NCBI GenBank assembly: GCA_051878975.1
Contig: JBJELD010000029.1
Span: 1 to 64,000, forward strand
Source of the DNA: Caccovicinus sp051878975
GTDB taxonomy: Bacteria; Bacillota; Clostridia; Lachnospirales; Lachnospiraceae
DNA: 64,000 nt
Reading direction: 5' to 3'
Shown: positions 36,413-44,904 of the stretch, piece after piece
Position numbering within the stretch: the stretch's first letter is position 1
Layout of the letters: every line of letters starts with the position of its first letter
Notes under the pieces: generated by a model
Databases searched by the model: none
The model's input: the letters and a program-made list of their open reading frames with translations, nothing else
Told to the model about the DNA's origin: nothing
Made by a program: the position numbers and the translations under genes

Positions 36413-36612
36413 TTTTCCACAAGCCCTGTTGTGGATATTGTGGATAATGTGGATAACACGGTGGATTTCTTGTCTTTTTTTCTGCCGAATCCTGTCGAAA
36501 GCAAGGAAAATCAAGGTTTCCCGGAATTGTCTGGTAATTCATTATGTAAATAAAAACATCCACATAGCTTCTTTACATAAAATGTTGAAAACTATGTGGA
36601 TAATGTGGATAA
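36413..36612. promoter_or_regulatory. DnaA-box cluster upstream of dnaD-dnaI
   Basis: Four perfect TGTGGATAA boxes (complement TTATCCACA) occur as abutting pairs at 36439-36447/36448-36456 and 36595-36603/36604-36612. A third 9-mer, TGTGGATAT, abuts the first pair at 36430-36438, and TTTTCCACA lies at 36413-36421 in the opposite orientation. Weaker ones are at 36460-36468 and 36556-36564. The intervening DNA is AT-rich. There is no dnaA or dnaN nearby, so it is not the usual oriC; DnaA control of the helicase-loading operon or DnaA titration is inferred. Confidence 0.85.
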
Positions 36613-36613
36613 C

Positions 36614-37996
36614 TTACATGCCTAACAGTTTTTCTCCCACTTTTACAATATCTCCGGCCCCCATAGTTATCAACAAATCACCGGGAACACAATTTTCCAG
36701 AATAAATGTCTCAATATCATCAAAAGATGGAATATAATGTACGCTTCCGCCTGCTTTTTCCATTTTTTCCGCGATATCCCTGGAGCTGATGCCAATGGTA
36801 TTCACTTCCCGGGCCGCGTAAATATCCGCCAGGATCACCTCATCGGCCGCCAGCAGCGCCTGTGCAAACTCATCCAGAAGCGCCGCCGTTCTGCTGTAGG
36901 TATGGGGCTGGAATACGCACCACAGTTTCCGGTGCGGATAATTCTTTGCCGTGGCCAGCGTCGCTGCAATTTCCTGCGGATGGTGCGCATAATCATCAAT
37001 GACCGTCACGCCGCCGACCTCACCCTTCTTCTCAAAACGCCGGTTGGTTCCGGTAAAGGCCAGAAGGCCTTCCTTGATCTGTTCCATGGAAACTCCCAGC
37101 TCTCTGGCCGCCGCAATCGCGGACAGGGAATTGTACACATTATGCTCCCCCGGAACGCCCAGCCGGATCGTATCCGCCGGCTTTCCGTCCAGCATCAGCG
37201 TATAGGATGCCTTCGCATACTCGTCATATGTAATGTCCGCCGCACTGTAATTGCTCACTGACGGGTCTTTTCCAAAGGTAAGGATCCTGCACGGCAGGCC
37301 GCCTGTAATCTCTTCCAGATCCTTGATGTCCCGGTTGATAATCAGCGTTCCCCTCTCATCCAGCTTTTCGGCAAACAGCCGGAAGGAATGGCGGATGTCA
37401 TTCAGATCCTTAAAGAAATCCAGATGGTCCGCTTCAATATTCAGAATGATCTCCATGGTCGGAAAGAAGGACAGAAAGCTGTTGGTATACTCGCAGGCCT
37501 CCGTGACAAACATCTCCGGGCCGCCGACCCGGATATTTCCGCCGATCGCCGGGAGAATGCCGCCGACCGTGACGGTCGGATCGGCCTTGGCTGCCAGAAG
37601 GATCTCTGTCAGCATGGAGGTCGTCGTGGTCTTGCCGTGCGTTCCGGAAATGTTGACCGCATGCTTGTAATTGCGCATCATCTCCCCAAGCAGCTCCGCC
37701 CGGGTCAGCATCGGAAGCCCCTTTTCCTTTACGGCCTGGAATTCCGGATTGTCCGGATGGATTGCTGCCGTGTAAACCACCACATCCATGTCGTCCGTAA
37801 TGTTTTCGGCCCGCTGTCCGTACACCACTCTGGCTCCCTTTGCCTCCAGACGCTCCGTCAGTTCCGTCTTATGTGCATCGGAACCAGATACGCGAAAGCC
37901 CTCATCCAGCAGAATCTCCGCCAGACCGCTCATGCTGATGCCTCCAATCCCGATAAAATGAATCGTTTCCGGTTTATTAAAATCAATCTGATACAT
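36614..37996 (-). CDS. murC: UDP-N-acetylmuramate--L-alanine ligase
   Basis: It adds L-Ala to UDP-MurNAc in peptidoglycan synthesis. The 460 residues have the Rossmann start HFIGIGGISMSGLAEILL, ATP loop GTHGKTTTT at 118-126, NIEADHLDFF, and DDYAHHPQEIAATL. Its stop lies just beyond the second DnaA-box pair. The upstream leader can fold GAACGT/ACGTTC around CCACC/GGTGG (about 38042-38081). Confidence 0.97.
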   Translation of the reverse strand: MYQIDFNKPETIHFIGIGGISMSGLAEILLDEGFRVSGSDAHKTELTERLEAKGARVVYGQRAENITDDMDVVVYTAAIHPDNPEFQAVKEKGLPMLTRAELLGEMMRNYKHAVNISGTHGKTTTTSMLTEILLAAKADPTVTVGGILPAIGGNIRVGGPEMFVTEACEYTNSFLSFFPTMEIILNIEADHLDFFKDLNDIRHSFRLFAEKLDERGTLIINRDIKDLEEITGGLPCRILTFGKDPSVSNYSAADITYDEYAKASYTLMLDGKPADTIRLGVPGEHNVYNSLSAIAAARELGVSMEQIKEGLLAFTGTNRRFEKKGEVGGVTVIDDYAHHPQEIAATLATAKNYPHRKLWCVFQPHTYSRTAALLDEFAQALLAADEVILADIYAAREVNTIGISSRDIAEKMEKAGGSVHYIPSFDDIETFILENCVPGDLLITMGAGDIVKVGEKLLGM

Positions 37997-38113
37997 ATTC
38001 TTTCACTTTCCGGCGGATACCCCGCCTATTAAATTTCGTATGAACGTCCTTATACCACCAAATCGGTGGAAAACGTTCAGAGTTAGTATACAACAAAAAC
38101 AGCAGAAAATCTA

Positions 38114-38161
38114 TAGAAAAAGGGCAGCTGCTATTGGTGAAACGAACCAATAACAGCTGCC
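38114..38161 (-). terminator. queT terminator
   Basis: On the minus strand GGCAGCTG-TTATTGG pairs with CCAATAG-CAGCTGCC in a stem of about 15 bp, followed by CTTTTTC. It lies 35 bases after the queT stop. Confidence 0.9.
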
Positions 38162-38195
38162 TGTCCTTTCTTTAATCTATTCATGCTATTTTCTG

Positions 38196-38699
38196 TCAGG
38201 CAAGATGCTTTTTGAAAATCATGCCTCTGTACCGCTCCAGCGTCACCATCAGAATATTTCCCAGCACTCCGATTGCCAGAACCTCACCGATCCCTACGGT
38301 CACCATCGCAAACGGAATCAGATCTGTCGATCCGTATGCGTAACGAAGCACCCACGGAATTATGATCATGTTGGATAAAATCGGCGGAATACATACCAGC
38401 CATTTGCTGTGCCTTCCTAAATAGAAGGAACCCGCCGCGCCGATCAGGGTTGCAATACTTCCGAATACCACGTCCAGCATCGCCGCGCCGCAGAGCAGGT
38501 TGGATAACAGACATCCGATAAATAATCCCGGGACAGCCGCCGGTGTAAAAAACGGCAGAACGCACAGGATCTCGGAAATCCGGAACTGGACCGGACCGAA
38601 GCTGATGGGGGCAAACACCATGGTAAGCACCACATAAATGGCGGCAATCATGGCGGCGTACACCATCGTGTACAAGGTCTTGCTGCTTTTGTTGTTCAT
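38196..38699 (-). CDS. queT: Queuosine-precursor ECF transporter S component
   Basis: This membrane protein of 167 residues and about five helices captures a queuosine precursor for an ECF transporter. The QueT family (COG4708) start is clear: TMVYAAMIAAIYVVLTMVFAPISFGPVQFRISEILCVLPFF. GCLLSNLLCGAAMLDVVFGSIATLIGA follows. It is monocistronic, with a terminator downstream. The shared ECF energising module is not in the window. The leader looks like a preQ1-type riboswitch. Confidence 0.92.
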   Translation of the reverse strand: MNNKSSKTLYTMVYAAMIAAIYVVLTMVFAPISFGPVQFRISEILCVLPFFTPAAVPGLFIGCLLSNLLCGAAMLDVVFGSIATLIGAAGSFYLGRHSKWLVCIPPILSNMIIIPWVLRYAYGSTDLIPFAMVTVGIGEVLAIGVLGNILMVTLERYRGMIFKKHLA

Positions 38700-38702
38700 G
38701 TT

Positions 38703-38797
38703 TGCTTTTCTCCTTTAGTTTTGTTTTACGAGTGGAAGGTCTCGAACACTCGATTCATTTTACGCCGGGAATCGGCGGCAAGCCCCATAAGACCTTA
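38703..38797 (-). promoter_or_regulatory. Candidate preQ1-type riboswitch in the queT leader
   Basis: On the minus strand the leader has hairpin CGAGTG/CACTCG (38729-38752), whose 12-base loop includes AGACCTT. That loop is complementary over 7 bp to AAGGTCT at 38790-38796, giving a pseudoknot. A GCCG/CGGC hairpin lies between. An A-rich tail then leads to AAAGGAG, whose AAGG can pair with CCTT in the same loop, so ligand could hide the ribosome binding site. preQ1 riboswitches are known on queT genes; the class here is not settled. Confidence 0.5.
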
Positions 38798-38922
38798 TTT
38801 TTTGGGTATCTTGCAGCAGTTCCTAGTGTAACACGGGTTGCATTTCCGGTCAAGGGTAAATATAAGTCCGGCAAGGGAGCCGCGGTTGCTGTTCACAGGT
38901 CCCTGTGAGCGTAACGAGCCGC

Positions 38923-38950
38923 TTGCATTTTCCAGCTGCCTCTGTATAAT
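38923..38950 (+). promoter_or_regulatory. Promoter of the M24 peptidase gene
   Basis: TTGCAT, 16 bases, TATAAT, about 78 bases upstream of the start. Between this and the queT leader lies only a small CACAGG/CCTGTG hairpin. Confidence 0.65.
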
Positions 38951-39027
38951 AAAGTCATAAAGCAGGATGCCGAATGATGAAGAAGCTGCGGCACCCTCTT
39001 AATCATTCCAATACGGAGGCAAAATCT

Positions 39028-40107
39028 ATGCAATCATTACATATGAAACGACTGGAGCGTCTGTGCAGGCCCCTGACCGAAAAAGGGCTGACCCAGATGA
39101 TCATCAGCGATCCTTTGAGTATCTGGTATTTCACCGGTATCACCGTTCATCCGGGAGAGCGGCTCTATGCACTGTACGTGCACACAAACGGCTCTTACAA
39201 ATTGTTCGTAAACCGTCTGTTTTCCATTCCGGAAACCGGTCTTTCTGAAATATGGATGAACGATACCGACGACTGCATCGGTCTTCTGGCATCCCAGGTC
39301 GACAAAAGCTCCGACATGGGGATTGACAAAAACTGGCCGGCCCGCTTCCTGCTTGCGCTGATGGAAAAGCACCCGAATGTCCGTTACGTCAATTCTTCCG
39401 ACTGCGTGGACAGCATCCGCGCCGTAAAGGAGGACGACGAACAGGAAAAAATGCGCACTGCGTCCCGGATCAATGACGCGTGCATGGAAAAAGCAGCCGC
39501 ATTTCTGAAAGAGGGCGTTACGGAAAAGGAATGTGCAGCCTATATCGAACAGCTCTATGCAGAGGCCGGCTGCCAGGGCACTTCCTTCCCGACCATCGTT
39601 TCCTACGGAGCCCATGCGGCAGATCCGCATCACGAACCGGATGACACACCGCTGAAACCGGGAGACTGCATTGTAATCGACATGGGATGCGTCAAGGATT
39701 CTTACTGCTCCGACATGACGCGCACCTTCTTCTGCCGGACAGCCGACGAAAAATACACCGCGATCCACGATCTTGTGCGCGAAGCCAATGAAAAAGCGGA
39801 AGCCATGATCCGTCCCGGCGTCCGCTTCTGTGATATCGACCGCGCCGCCAGAGAACACATCGAGCAGGGCGGATACGGGCCGTATTTCACCCACCGTCTG
39901 GGCCACTTTATCGGTCTGGAGGACCACGAAGCCGGTGATGTCAGCTCCGTCAACACAGACTGCACAAAAGAAGGCATGATCTTTTCCATTGAACCAGGCG
40001 TTTACCTGCCGGGAGAATTCGGCGTCCGCGTCGAGGATCTGGTGCTGGTAACAAAAGACGGCTGCGAAATTTTAAACCAGACAGACCGGCATTGGAAGAT
40101 AATATAA
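39028..40107 (+). CDS. M24 family Xaa-Pro-type aminopeptidase
   Basis: This cytosolic metallopeptidase of 359 residues has a creatinase N-terminal domain (to about 125) and a pita-bread catalytic domain. The latter includes IVSYGAHAADPHHEPDDTPLKPGDCIVIDMGC, YCSDMTRTFF, GYGPYFTHRLGHFIGLEDHEAG, FSIEPGVYLPGEFGVRVED: the expected D, D, H, E, E ligands. It cleaves X-Pro peptides by family. The ATG at 39028 has GGAGG 8 bases upstream. It precedes the peptide transporter operon but has its own terminator. Confidence 0.92.
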   Translation: MQSLHMKRLERLCRPLTEKGLTQMIISDPLSIWYFTGITVHPGERLYALYVHTNGSYKLFVNRLFSIPETGLSEIWMNDTDDCIGLLASQVDKSSDMGIDKNWPARFLLALMEKHPNVRYVNSSDCVDSIRAVKEDDEQEKMRTASRINDACMEKAAAFLKEGVTEKECAAYIEQLYAEAGCQGTSFPTIVSYGAHAADPHHEPDDTPLKPGDCIVIDMGCVKDSYCSDMTRTFFCRTADEKYTAIHDLVREANEKAEAMIRPGVRFCDIDRAAREHIEQGGYGPYFTHRLGHFIGLEDHEAGDVSSVNTDCTKEGMIFSIEPGVYLPGEFGVRVEDLVLVTKDGCEILNQTDRHWKII

Positions 40108-40124
40108 GCTCCACATGATACAGC

Positions 40125-40154
40125 AAAATACCCCTAAGCAGCTTTGGGGCATTT
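40125..40154 (+). terminator. Terminator of the M24 peptidase gene
   Basis: AAAATACCCC pairs with GGGGCATTTT (one mismatch) around an 11-base loop, followed by ATT. Located 18 bases after the stop. Confidence 0.75.
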
Positions 40155-40200
40155 TATTGTCACAAATATACAAATTTTCGACATGTTTTCCTGAACTTTC

Positions 40201-40229
40201 TTGACAATATATGTCATCAATACTATAAT
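40201..40229 (+). promoter_or_regulatory. Promoter of the second peptide transporter operon
   Basis: A perfect consensus pair: TTGACA, 17 bases, TATAAT. The start point should fall near 40236. Confidence 0.88.
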
Positions 40230-40238
40230 AAATTGGCG

Positions 40239-40270
40239 GTTGACATGGCAAAAAACGACGTTTTGTCAAC
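40239..40270 (+). promoter_or_regulatory. Nested inverted repeat at the transcription start
   Basis: Outer arms GTTGACA and TGTCAAC flank an inner perfect repeat AAAACG-A-CGTTTT. It begins a few bases after the predicted start point, so it may be an operator for an unidentified repressor or a 5' stem that protects the mRNA. Confidence 0.6.
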
Positions 40271-40303
40271 TGTATATTGTGAAAGAAAAAGGAGTAGAGG
40301 AAA

Positions 40304-41941
40304 ATGAGGAGAAAATTAGCAGGAGCAGCCCTTGTCTGTGCAATGGTTGTATCCCTGGCGGCATGCGGCGGTTCCAAGACATCCGAAGCACCGGCAGCAA
40401 GCAGTGCGGCAGCAGCCGAAACAACGGCAGCAGCTGAATCCGCAGAGACAGCAGCACAGGAAACATCAGCAGGAAGCAAAATTGTCAGAGTAGCGGCGGT
40501 TGACCCGCAGGTCGCTCTCGACCCACAGCAGTACACCTACAGCATTGTAATGAAGATTACGGACAACGTTTCAGAATCTCTTTTGAAGACAAATAAGGAC
40601 GGAAGTCTGGAGCCAACCCTTCTTGCAAAAATGCCGGAGATTTCCGACGATCAGCTGACCTACAGCTTTGAGCTTCTTCCTGACGTAAAATTCCACAACG
40701 GAGAAACCTTAAAATCCTCCGATGTAAAGTATTCCTATGAACGTCTGATCAAGCTTGCAAAGATGGCAACCCTTCTTGAGAACGTAGTCGGCTACGATGA
40801 GTTAAGCGCGGGCAGCACCGAGGAGTTATCCGGTTTTGAAATTCAGGATGACACCCACTTCACCATTACGCTGAAGAAGCCGTATGCACCGTTCTTATCC
40901 GTACTTTCCACCGCTTACACCGCAATTTATCCGGAAGCTGCATGTGAAGAAGCAGGCGACACCTGGGGCATGCAGACCCTGTACGGAACCGGCCCGTTCA
41001 AGATGGACAGCTATCAGACCAGTGTAGGCGTTACCTTATCCAGATTTGACGACTACCACGGCGGTCCTGTCAAGCTGGACGGTGTAGATTACAAGTTCAT
41101 TGAGGATGTTAATACACAGGTTCTGGAGTACCAGAAGGGCAATGTAGATTATGTTGACGTAGACCCGTCCATTTACCCGGTATATTCCAGCAATCCGGAT
41201 CTGAAGGATCAGATGCACGGCTTCCAGCCTACCGGATGCTACAGCCTGTCCCCAAACAGCAAGACCTTCCCGGATGCGCGTGTAAGAGAGGCGATTGCCC
41301 TTTCCATCGACAGAAAAGCAATCTGTGAGAGCATCCTTCACGGAACCGCAACCGTTCCGACCTCTTATATTCCTGCCGGAATCATCGGACATGACGACAC
41401 CCTGCCGGAGTTTGAGTACAACCCGGAGAGAGCAAAAGAGCTGCTGGCAGAAGCCGGATATCCGGACGGCATTGATTTAAGAGTAACCGTAAATACCAAA
41501 TACCAGGGCAACGTGGCAATCGCTACTGCATTCCAGCAGCAGGCAAAGGCCTCCGGAATCAACGTAGAGGTTGAGCAGGTTGACTCGGCAGCATGGTCTG
41601 ACATGAAGAAATCCGGCGGTGTTGACTGCGGTATCTCCAACTGGTATGTAGACTACTCCGATCCGGAAAGCATGCTGTACCCGATGACCAAGACCGATAC
41701 AAACTCCAGCTTCTGGCATAACGCAGAGTTTGACAAGCTTCTGGAAGACGGTATCGCTACTACCGATGAGGCAGAGCGTCAGGAAATTTACGCGAAAGCA
41801 GAGCACATCATGACCAGAGAAGACTGGGCAACCACTCCTCTGTACAATGAAACAAAGTTCTATCTGTTAAATCCGAGCATCACCGGATTTGAAATGGACT
41901 CCACTTTCCGTATGTTCTGGAAAGATGCAGATATTCAGTAA
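40304..41941 (+). CDS. Extracellular solute-binding lipoprotein, family 5 (peptide type)
   Basis: This is the lipid-anchored receptor of the second importer, 545 residues. Its signal peptide ends LAAC with Cys 21, followed by an Ala/Ser/Glu/Thr linker. The SBP_bac_5 fold shows SFELLPDVKFHNGETLKSSDVKYSYERLI, FPDARVREAIALSIDRKAICESILHG and YNPERAKELLAEAGYPDG. Operon context with an epimerase and a serine hydrolase suggests peptide substrates. It is not a near-copy of the binding protein at 2.4-4.0 kb. Confidence 0.94.
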   Translation: MRRKLAGAALVCAMVVSLAACGGSKTSEAPAASSAAAAETTAAAESAETAAQETSAGSKIVRVAAVDPQVALDPQQYTYSIVMKITDNVSESLLKTNKDGSLEPTLLAKMPEISDDQLTYSFELLPDVKFHNGETLKSSDVKYSYERLIKLAKMATLLENVVGYDELSAGSTEELSGFEIQDDTHFTITLKKPYAPFLSVLSTAYTAIYPEAACEEAGDTWGMQTLYGTGPFKMDSYQTSVGVTLSRFDDYHGGPVKLDGVDYKFIEDVNTQVLEYQKGNVDYVDVDPSIYPVYSSNPDLKDQMHGFQPTGCYSLSPNSKTFPDARVREAIALSIDRKAICESILHGTATVPTSYIPAGIIGHDDTLPEFEYNPERAKELLAEAGYPDGIDLRVTVNTKYQGNVAIATAFQQQAKASGINVEVEQVDSAAWSDMKKSGGVDCGISNWYVDYSDPESMLYPMTKTDTNSSFWHNAEFDKLLEDGIATTDEAERQEIYAKAEHIMTREDWATTPLYNETKFYLLNPSITGFEMDSTFRMFWKDADIQ

Positions 41942-41953
41942 TTACAGCTTTTG

Positions 41954-42010
41954 AGAAAGAGGGGGAAACCGCACTGAAGGAAACTTTGGGGCGAGATTCC
42001 CCCTTTTTCT
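41954..42010 (+). terminator. Intra-operon attenuator hairpin after the binding-protein gene
   Basis: AGAAAGAGGGGGAA pairs with TTCCCCCTTTTTCT around a 29-base loop. The run of Ts lies in the 3' arm. Placed between the receptor and permease genes, it should lower expression of the membrane genes relative to the receptor or protect the receptor mRNA. Confidence 0.7.
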
Positions 42011-42049
42011 GAGCAAAGCACATCTCACATCAAAAACGAGGAGGAAAAC

Positions 42050-42982
42050 ATGCTTTCATACACAGCCAAACGATTGGGACAGACCATTTTCGTCCTGTTA
42101 GGGATCAGTCTGATCACCTTTGTGTTACTGCAGATTGTTCCCGGTGATCCGGTAGCTCTGATGCTGGAGAAACGGGCGGATCCCGAAACAATTGCCAAGG
42201 TCAGACACGAACTGGGACTGGATCTGCCCTACTACGTTCAGTATCTGAACTTTTTAAAGGGCGCCATCCATCTGGATTTCGGCACCTCCTACTTTACAAA
42301 AGAAGTGGTATCTGCTGCCCTCTTCCGCTGCTTCAAGGTGACGGTAAAGCTGGCATGCATGTCTTTTGTTTTTGCTTCCGTCATCGGAATTCCCAGCGGT
42401 ATTTTCTCCGCAGTCAAAAGAGGCAAGGGGATTGATACGGTTGTCATGGTTCTTTCCATTATCGGTGTCTCGGCACCGGCTTTCTGGGTCGCAATTATCC
42501 TGCAGATCGTATTTGGATTAAAGCTGAACATTCTTCCCATCTCCGGCTTCGATTCCGCAGCCTGCTATATCCTTCCCAGTATCGCTCTGGGAGCCCGCTA
42601 CGCCGGCAGTATGGCCAGAATTACCCGTACCAGTATGCTGGAGGTAATGGGACAGGATTACATCCGTACCGCCAGGGCAAAGGGCGCAAAAAAATGGTCG
42701 GTCATTTTAAAGCACGCTCTGAAAAATGCCATGATTCCCATTGTAACGCTGATCGGTACCGATTTCGGCTACATGCTGACCGGTTCCATGCTGATTGAAA
42801 AAGTATTCTCGATCCCGGGTATCGGAAAGCTGGCCGTAGACGCCATGTCCAACCGTGACCTTCCTCTGCTGGAGGGAACCGTTATGTATATCGCCTTCGT
42901 ATTCGTTATCGTGAACCTGATTGTCGATTTATCCTACGCATTCCTGGATCCGAGAATTCGATATGGGAAAGGAGCAGCATGA
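42050..42982 (+). CDS. Peptide-type ABC transporter permease, DppB type
   Basis: A 310-residue membrane permease. AKRLGQTIFVLLGISLITFVLLQIVPGDPV at the start, the EAA loop DYIRTARAKGAKKWSVILKHALKNAMIPI and the C-terminal LSYAFLDPRIRYG are typical. AGGAGGAAAAC precedes the ATG. It overlaps the next permease gene by 4 bases. Confidence 0.94.
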   Translation: MLSYTAKRLGQTIFVLLGISLITFVLLQIVPGDPVALMLEKRADPETIAKVRHELGLDLPYYVQYLNFLKGAIHLDFGTSYFTKEVVSAALFRCFKVTVKLACMSFVFASVIGIPSGIFSAVKRGKGIDTVVMVLSIIGVSAPAFWVAIILQIVFGLKLNILPISGFDSAACYILPSIALGARYAGSMARITRTSMLEVMGQDYIRTARAKGAKKWSVILKHALKNAMIPIVTLIGTDFGYMLTGSMLIEKVFSIPGIGKLAVDAMSNRDLPLLEGTVMYIAFVFVIVNLIVDLSYAFLDPRIRYGKGAA

Positions 42983-43896
42983 GTAAGAAGATATTTGGAT
43001 TTTTTAATAAACAGAAGCAGTTTGAGCAGGACATGCTGGAGAACGGTATGGAGTATTCCAGCTTTTACGGGGACAGCTTAAAACGTCTGAAGAAAAACAA
43101 AATGGCCATGTTCTGTGCCGGCATTCTGATCGTTTTAATTGCCATTGCCATCCTGGCCCCAGTAATTTCCCCTTATGACCCTACCTTTCAGGATTATACT
43201 GCCGTGCTGGCCGCTCCCAGCAAGGCCCATCCCTTCGGCACCGATGAGTACGGACGGGATATTTTATCCAGAATTATTTACGGCTCGAGAGTTTCCATCA
43301 GCATCGGTATTGTAGCCCAGGTGGTGGCTTCTCTGGTAGGTGTTACGCTTGGTTCGCTTGCCGGATATTACGGCGGAAAAATTGACAGCGTAATTTCCCG
43401 AATCATGGAAATTTTCCAGGCCTTCCCGGATCTGATTTTTGCCATGGCCATCATGACCTTCATGGGAAAAGGCGTCCTGAACCTGTTCATTGCCCTGGGT
43501 CTTCTTACCTGGGTAAGAACCGCCCGAATGATCCGAGGCGCCGTTATGCAGCTGAAGGAAAAGGAATACATTGAGGCCAGCCGCGCAAACGGAGCCTCCA
43601 CCTTCTGGATCATCACCAAGGGGCTGATTCCCAACTGCCTCTCCACCATCATCGTACTGATTACCCTGGGTATTCCGAATGCCATCATGTATGAGGCCTC
43701 CTTAAGCTTTCTGGGAATCGGTATTCAGCCGCCTACCCCGTCCTGGGGCAACATGATCAGTGCAGCTCAGACCTTCATCAGCTACCGTCCTCTGTACAGC
43801 ATCATGCCCGGTGTGGCTATCATGATCACCGTAATCGCATTTAACATCTTCGGCGACGGACTGAGAGACGCCCTTGACCCGAAGCTGAAAAACTAA
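42979..43896 (+). CDS. Peptide-type ABC transporter permease, DppC type
   Basis: This 305-residue permease is coupled to the DppB-like gene through an ATGA overlap. It has LKKNKMAMFCAGILIVLIAIAILAPVISPYDPT, FGTDEYGRDILSRIIYGSRVS, the EAA loop YIEASRANGASTFWIITKGLIPN and the C-terminal GDGLRDALDPKLKN. Confidence 0.94.
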   Translation: MSKKIFGFFNKQKQFEQDMLENGMEYSSFYGDSLKRLKKNKMAMFCAGILIVLIAIAILAPVISPYDPTFQDYTAVLAAPSKAHPFGTDEYGRDILSRIIYGSRVSISIGIVAQVVASLVGVTLGSLAGYYGGKIDSVISRIMEIFQAFPDLIFAMAIMTFMGKGVLNLFIALGLLTWVRTARMIRGAVMQLKEKEYIEASRANGASTFWIITKGLIPNCLSTIIVLITLGIPNAIMYEASLSFLGIGIQPPTPSWGNMISAAQTFISYRPLYSIMPGVAIMITVIAFNIFGDGLRDALDPKLKN

Positions 43897-43911
43897 AGGG
43901 AGGCTCTGACA

Positions 43912-44904
43912 ATGGGAGAAAAAATATTAGAAGTAAAGCATTTAAAAACCTATTTTCACACAGATGCAGGCCTTTCCAAAGCAGTAAATGACGTGTCCTT
44001 CTCTGTGGAAAAAGGCAAGACCCTGGGAATCGTAGGCGAATCCGGATGCGGAAAAAGCATCACCTCCTTGTCCATCATGGGGCTTGTGGAAATTCCTCCG
44101 GGAGAAATCGCCGGCGGTGAAATTATCTTTGAGGGGGAAGACCTGTTAAAAAAGAACGAGGATGAGATGCGCAGGATTCGCGGCAAAAAGATTGCCATGA
44201 TCTTCCAGGAGCCCATGACATCCTTAAACCCGGTCTTTACAATCGGACAGCAGATCATGGAGGCGCTGATGCTCCATGAAAAAATGACCAAGCAGCAGGC
44301 CCGTGCCAAGGGAATTGAGATGCTGAAAATGGTAAAGATTCCTCTGGCAGAAAAGCGTTTTGATGAATATCCGCATCAGCTTTCCGGCGGTATGAGACAG
44401 CGTGTCATGATTGCCATGGCGCTGTGCTGCAATCCGGAGCTTCTGATCTGCGATGAACCTACCACCGCTCTTGATGTGACCATTCAGGCGCAGATTCTGG
44501 ACCTGATCAATGAGCTGAAGGAAAAAACCGGCACCTCCGTTATGATGATCACCCATGACCTGGGCGTCATTGCAGAGGTAGCAGATGACGTGATGGTCAT
44601 GTATGCCGGCAAGGTCGTGGAACACGCGACCTGTGACCAGATTTTTGACAAGCCCATGCACCCCTACACCTACGGTCTGATGAACTGCATTCCGAAACTG
44701 GACGATGACGATACCAAACGGTTAAGCGTAATTGAGGGCATGGTCCCAAGCTTTGACGATATGCCGAAGGGGTGCGCATTCTGCCCAAGATGTCCGGAAG
44801 CAAAAGAAATCTGCAGACAGAAAATGCCGGAGCTTACAGAAACCGAAGGACGTATGGTACGCTGTTTTAAATACGGGCCGGAATGGAAGGAGAGTGCCGA
44901 ATGA
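43912..44904 (+). CDS. Peptide-type ABC transporter ATPase, DppD type
   Basis: This is a 330-residue ATPase subunit with Walker A GESGCGKS near 43, FQEPMTSLNPVFTIG, signature LSGGMRQRVMIAMAL, Walker B LLICDEPTTALD and the C-terminal GCAFCPRCPEAKEIC. It overlaps the DppF-like gene by 4 bases (ATGA). Confidence 0.94.
   Translation: MGEKILEVKHLKTYFHTDAGLSKAVNDVSFSVEKGKTLGIVGESGCGKSITSLSIMGLVEIPPGEIAGGEIIFEGEDLLKKNEDEMRRIRGKKIAMIFQEPMTSLNPVFTIGQQIMEALMLHEKMTKQQARAKGIEMLKMVKIPLAEKRFDEYPHQLSGGMRQRVMIAMALCCNPELLICDEPTTALDVTIQAQILDLINELKEKTGTSVMMITHDLGVIAEVADDVMVMYAGKVVEHATCDQIFDKPMHPYTYGLMNCIPKLDDDDTKRLSVIEGMVPSFDDMPKGCAFCPRCPEAKEICRQKMPELTETEGRMVRCFKYGPEWKESAE

Noticed and set aside
36360..36613. 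Chromosomal origin oriC
   Set aside because: The DnaA boxes are strong, but dnaA, dnaN, rpmH and gyr genes are absent and murC and dnaD flank the site. A regulatory cluster is the simpler reading.
40072..40536. Alanine-rich minus-strand ORF over the second receptor gene start
   Set aside because: It is antisense to the Ala/Thr linker of the lipoprotein and crosses the consensus promoter.
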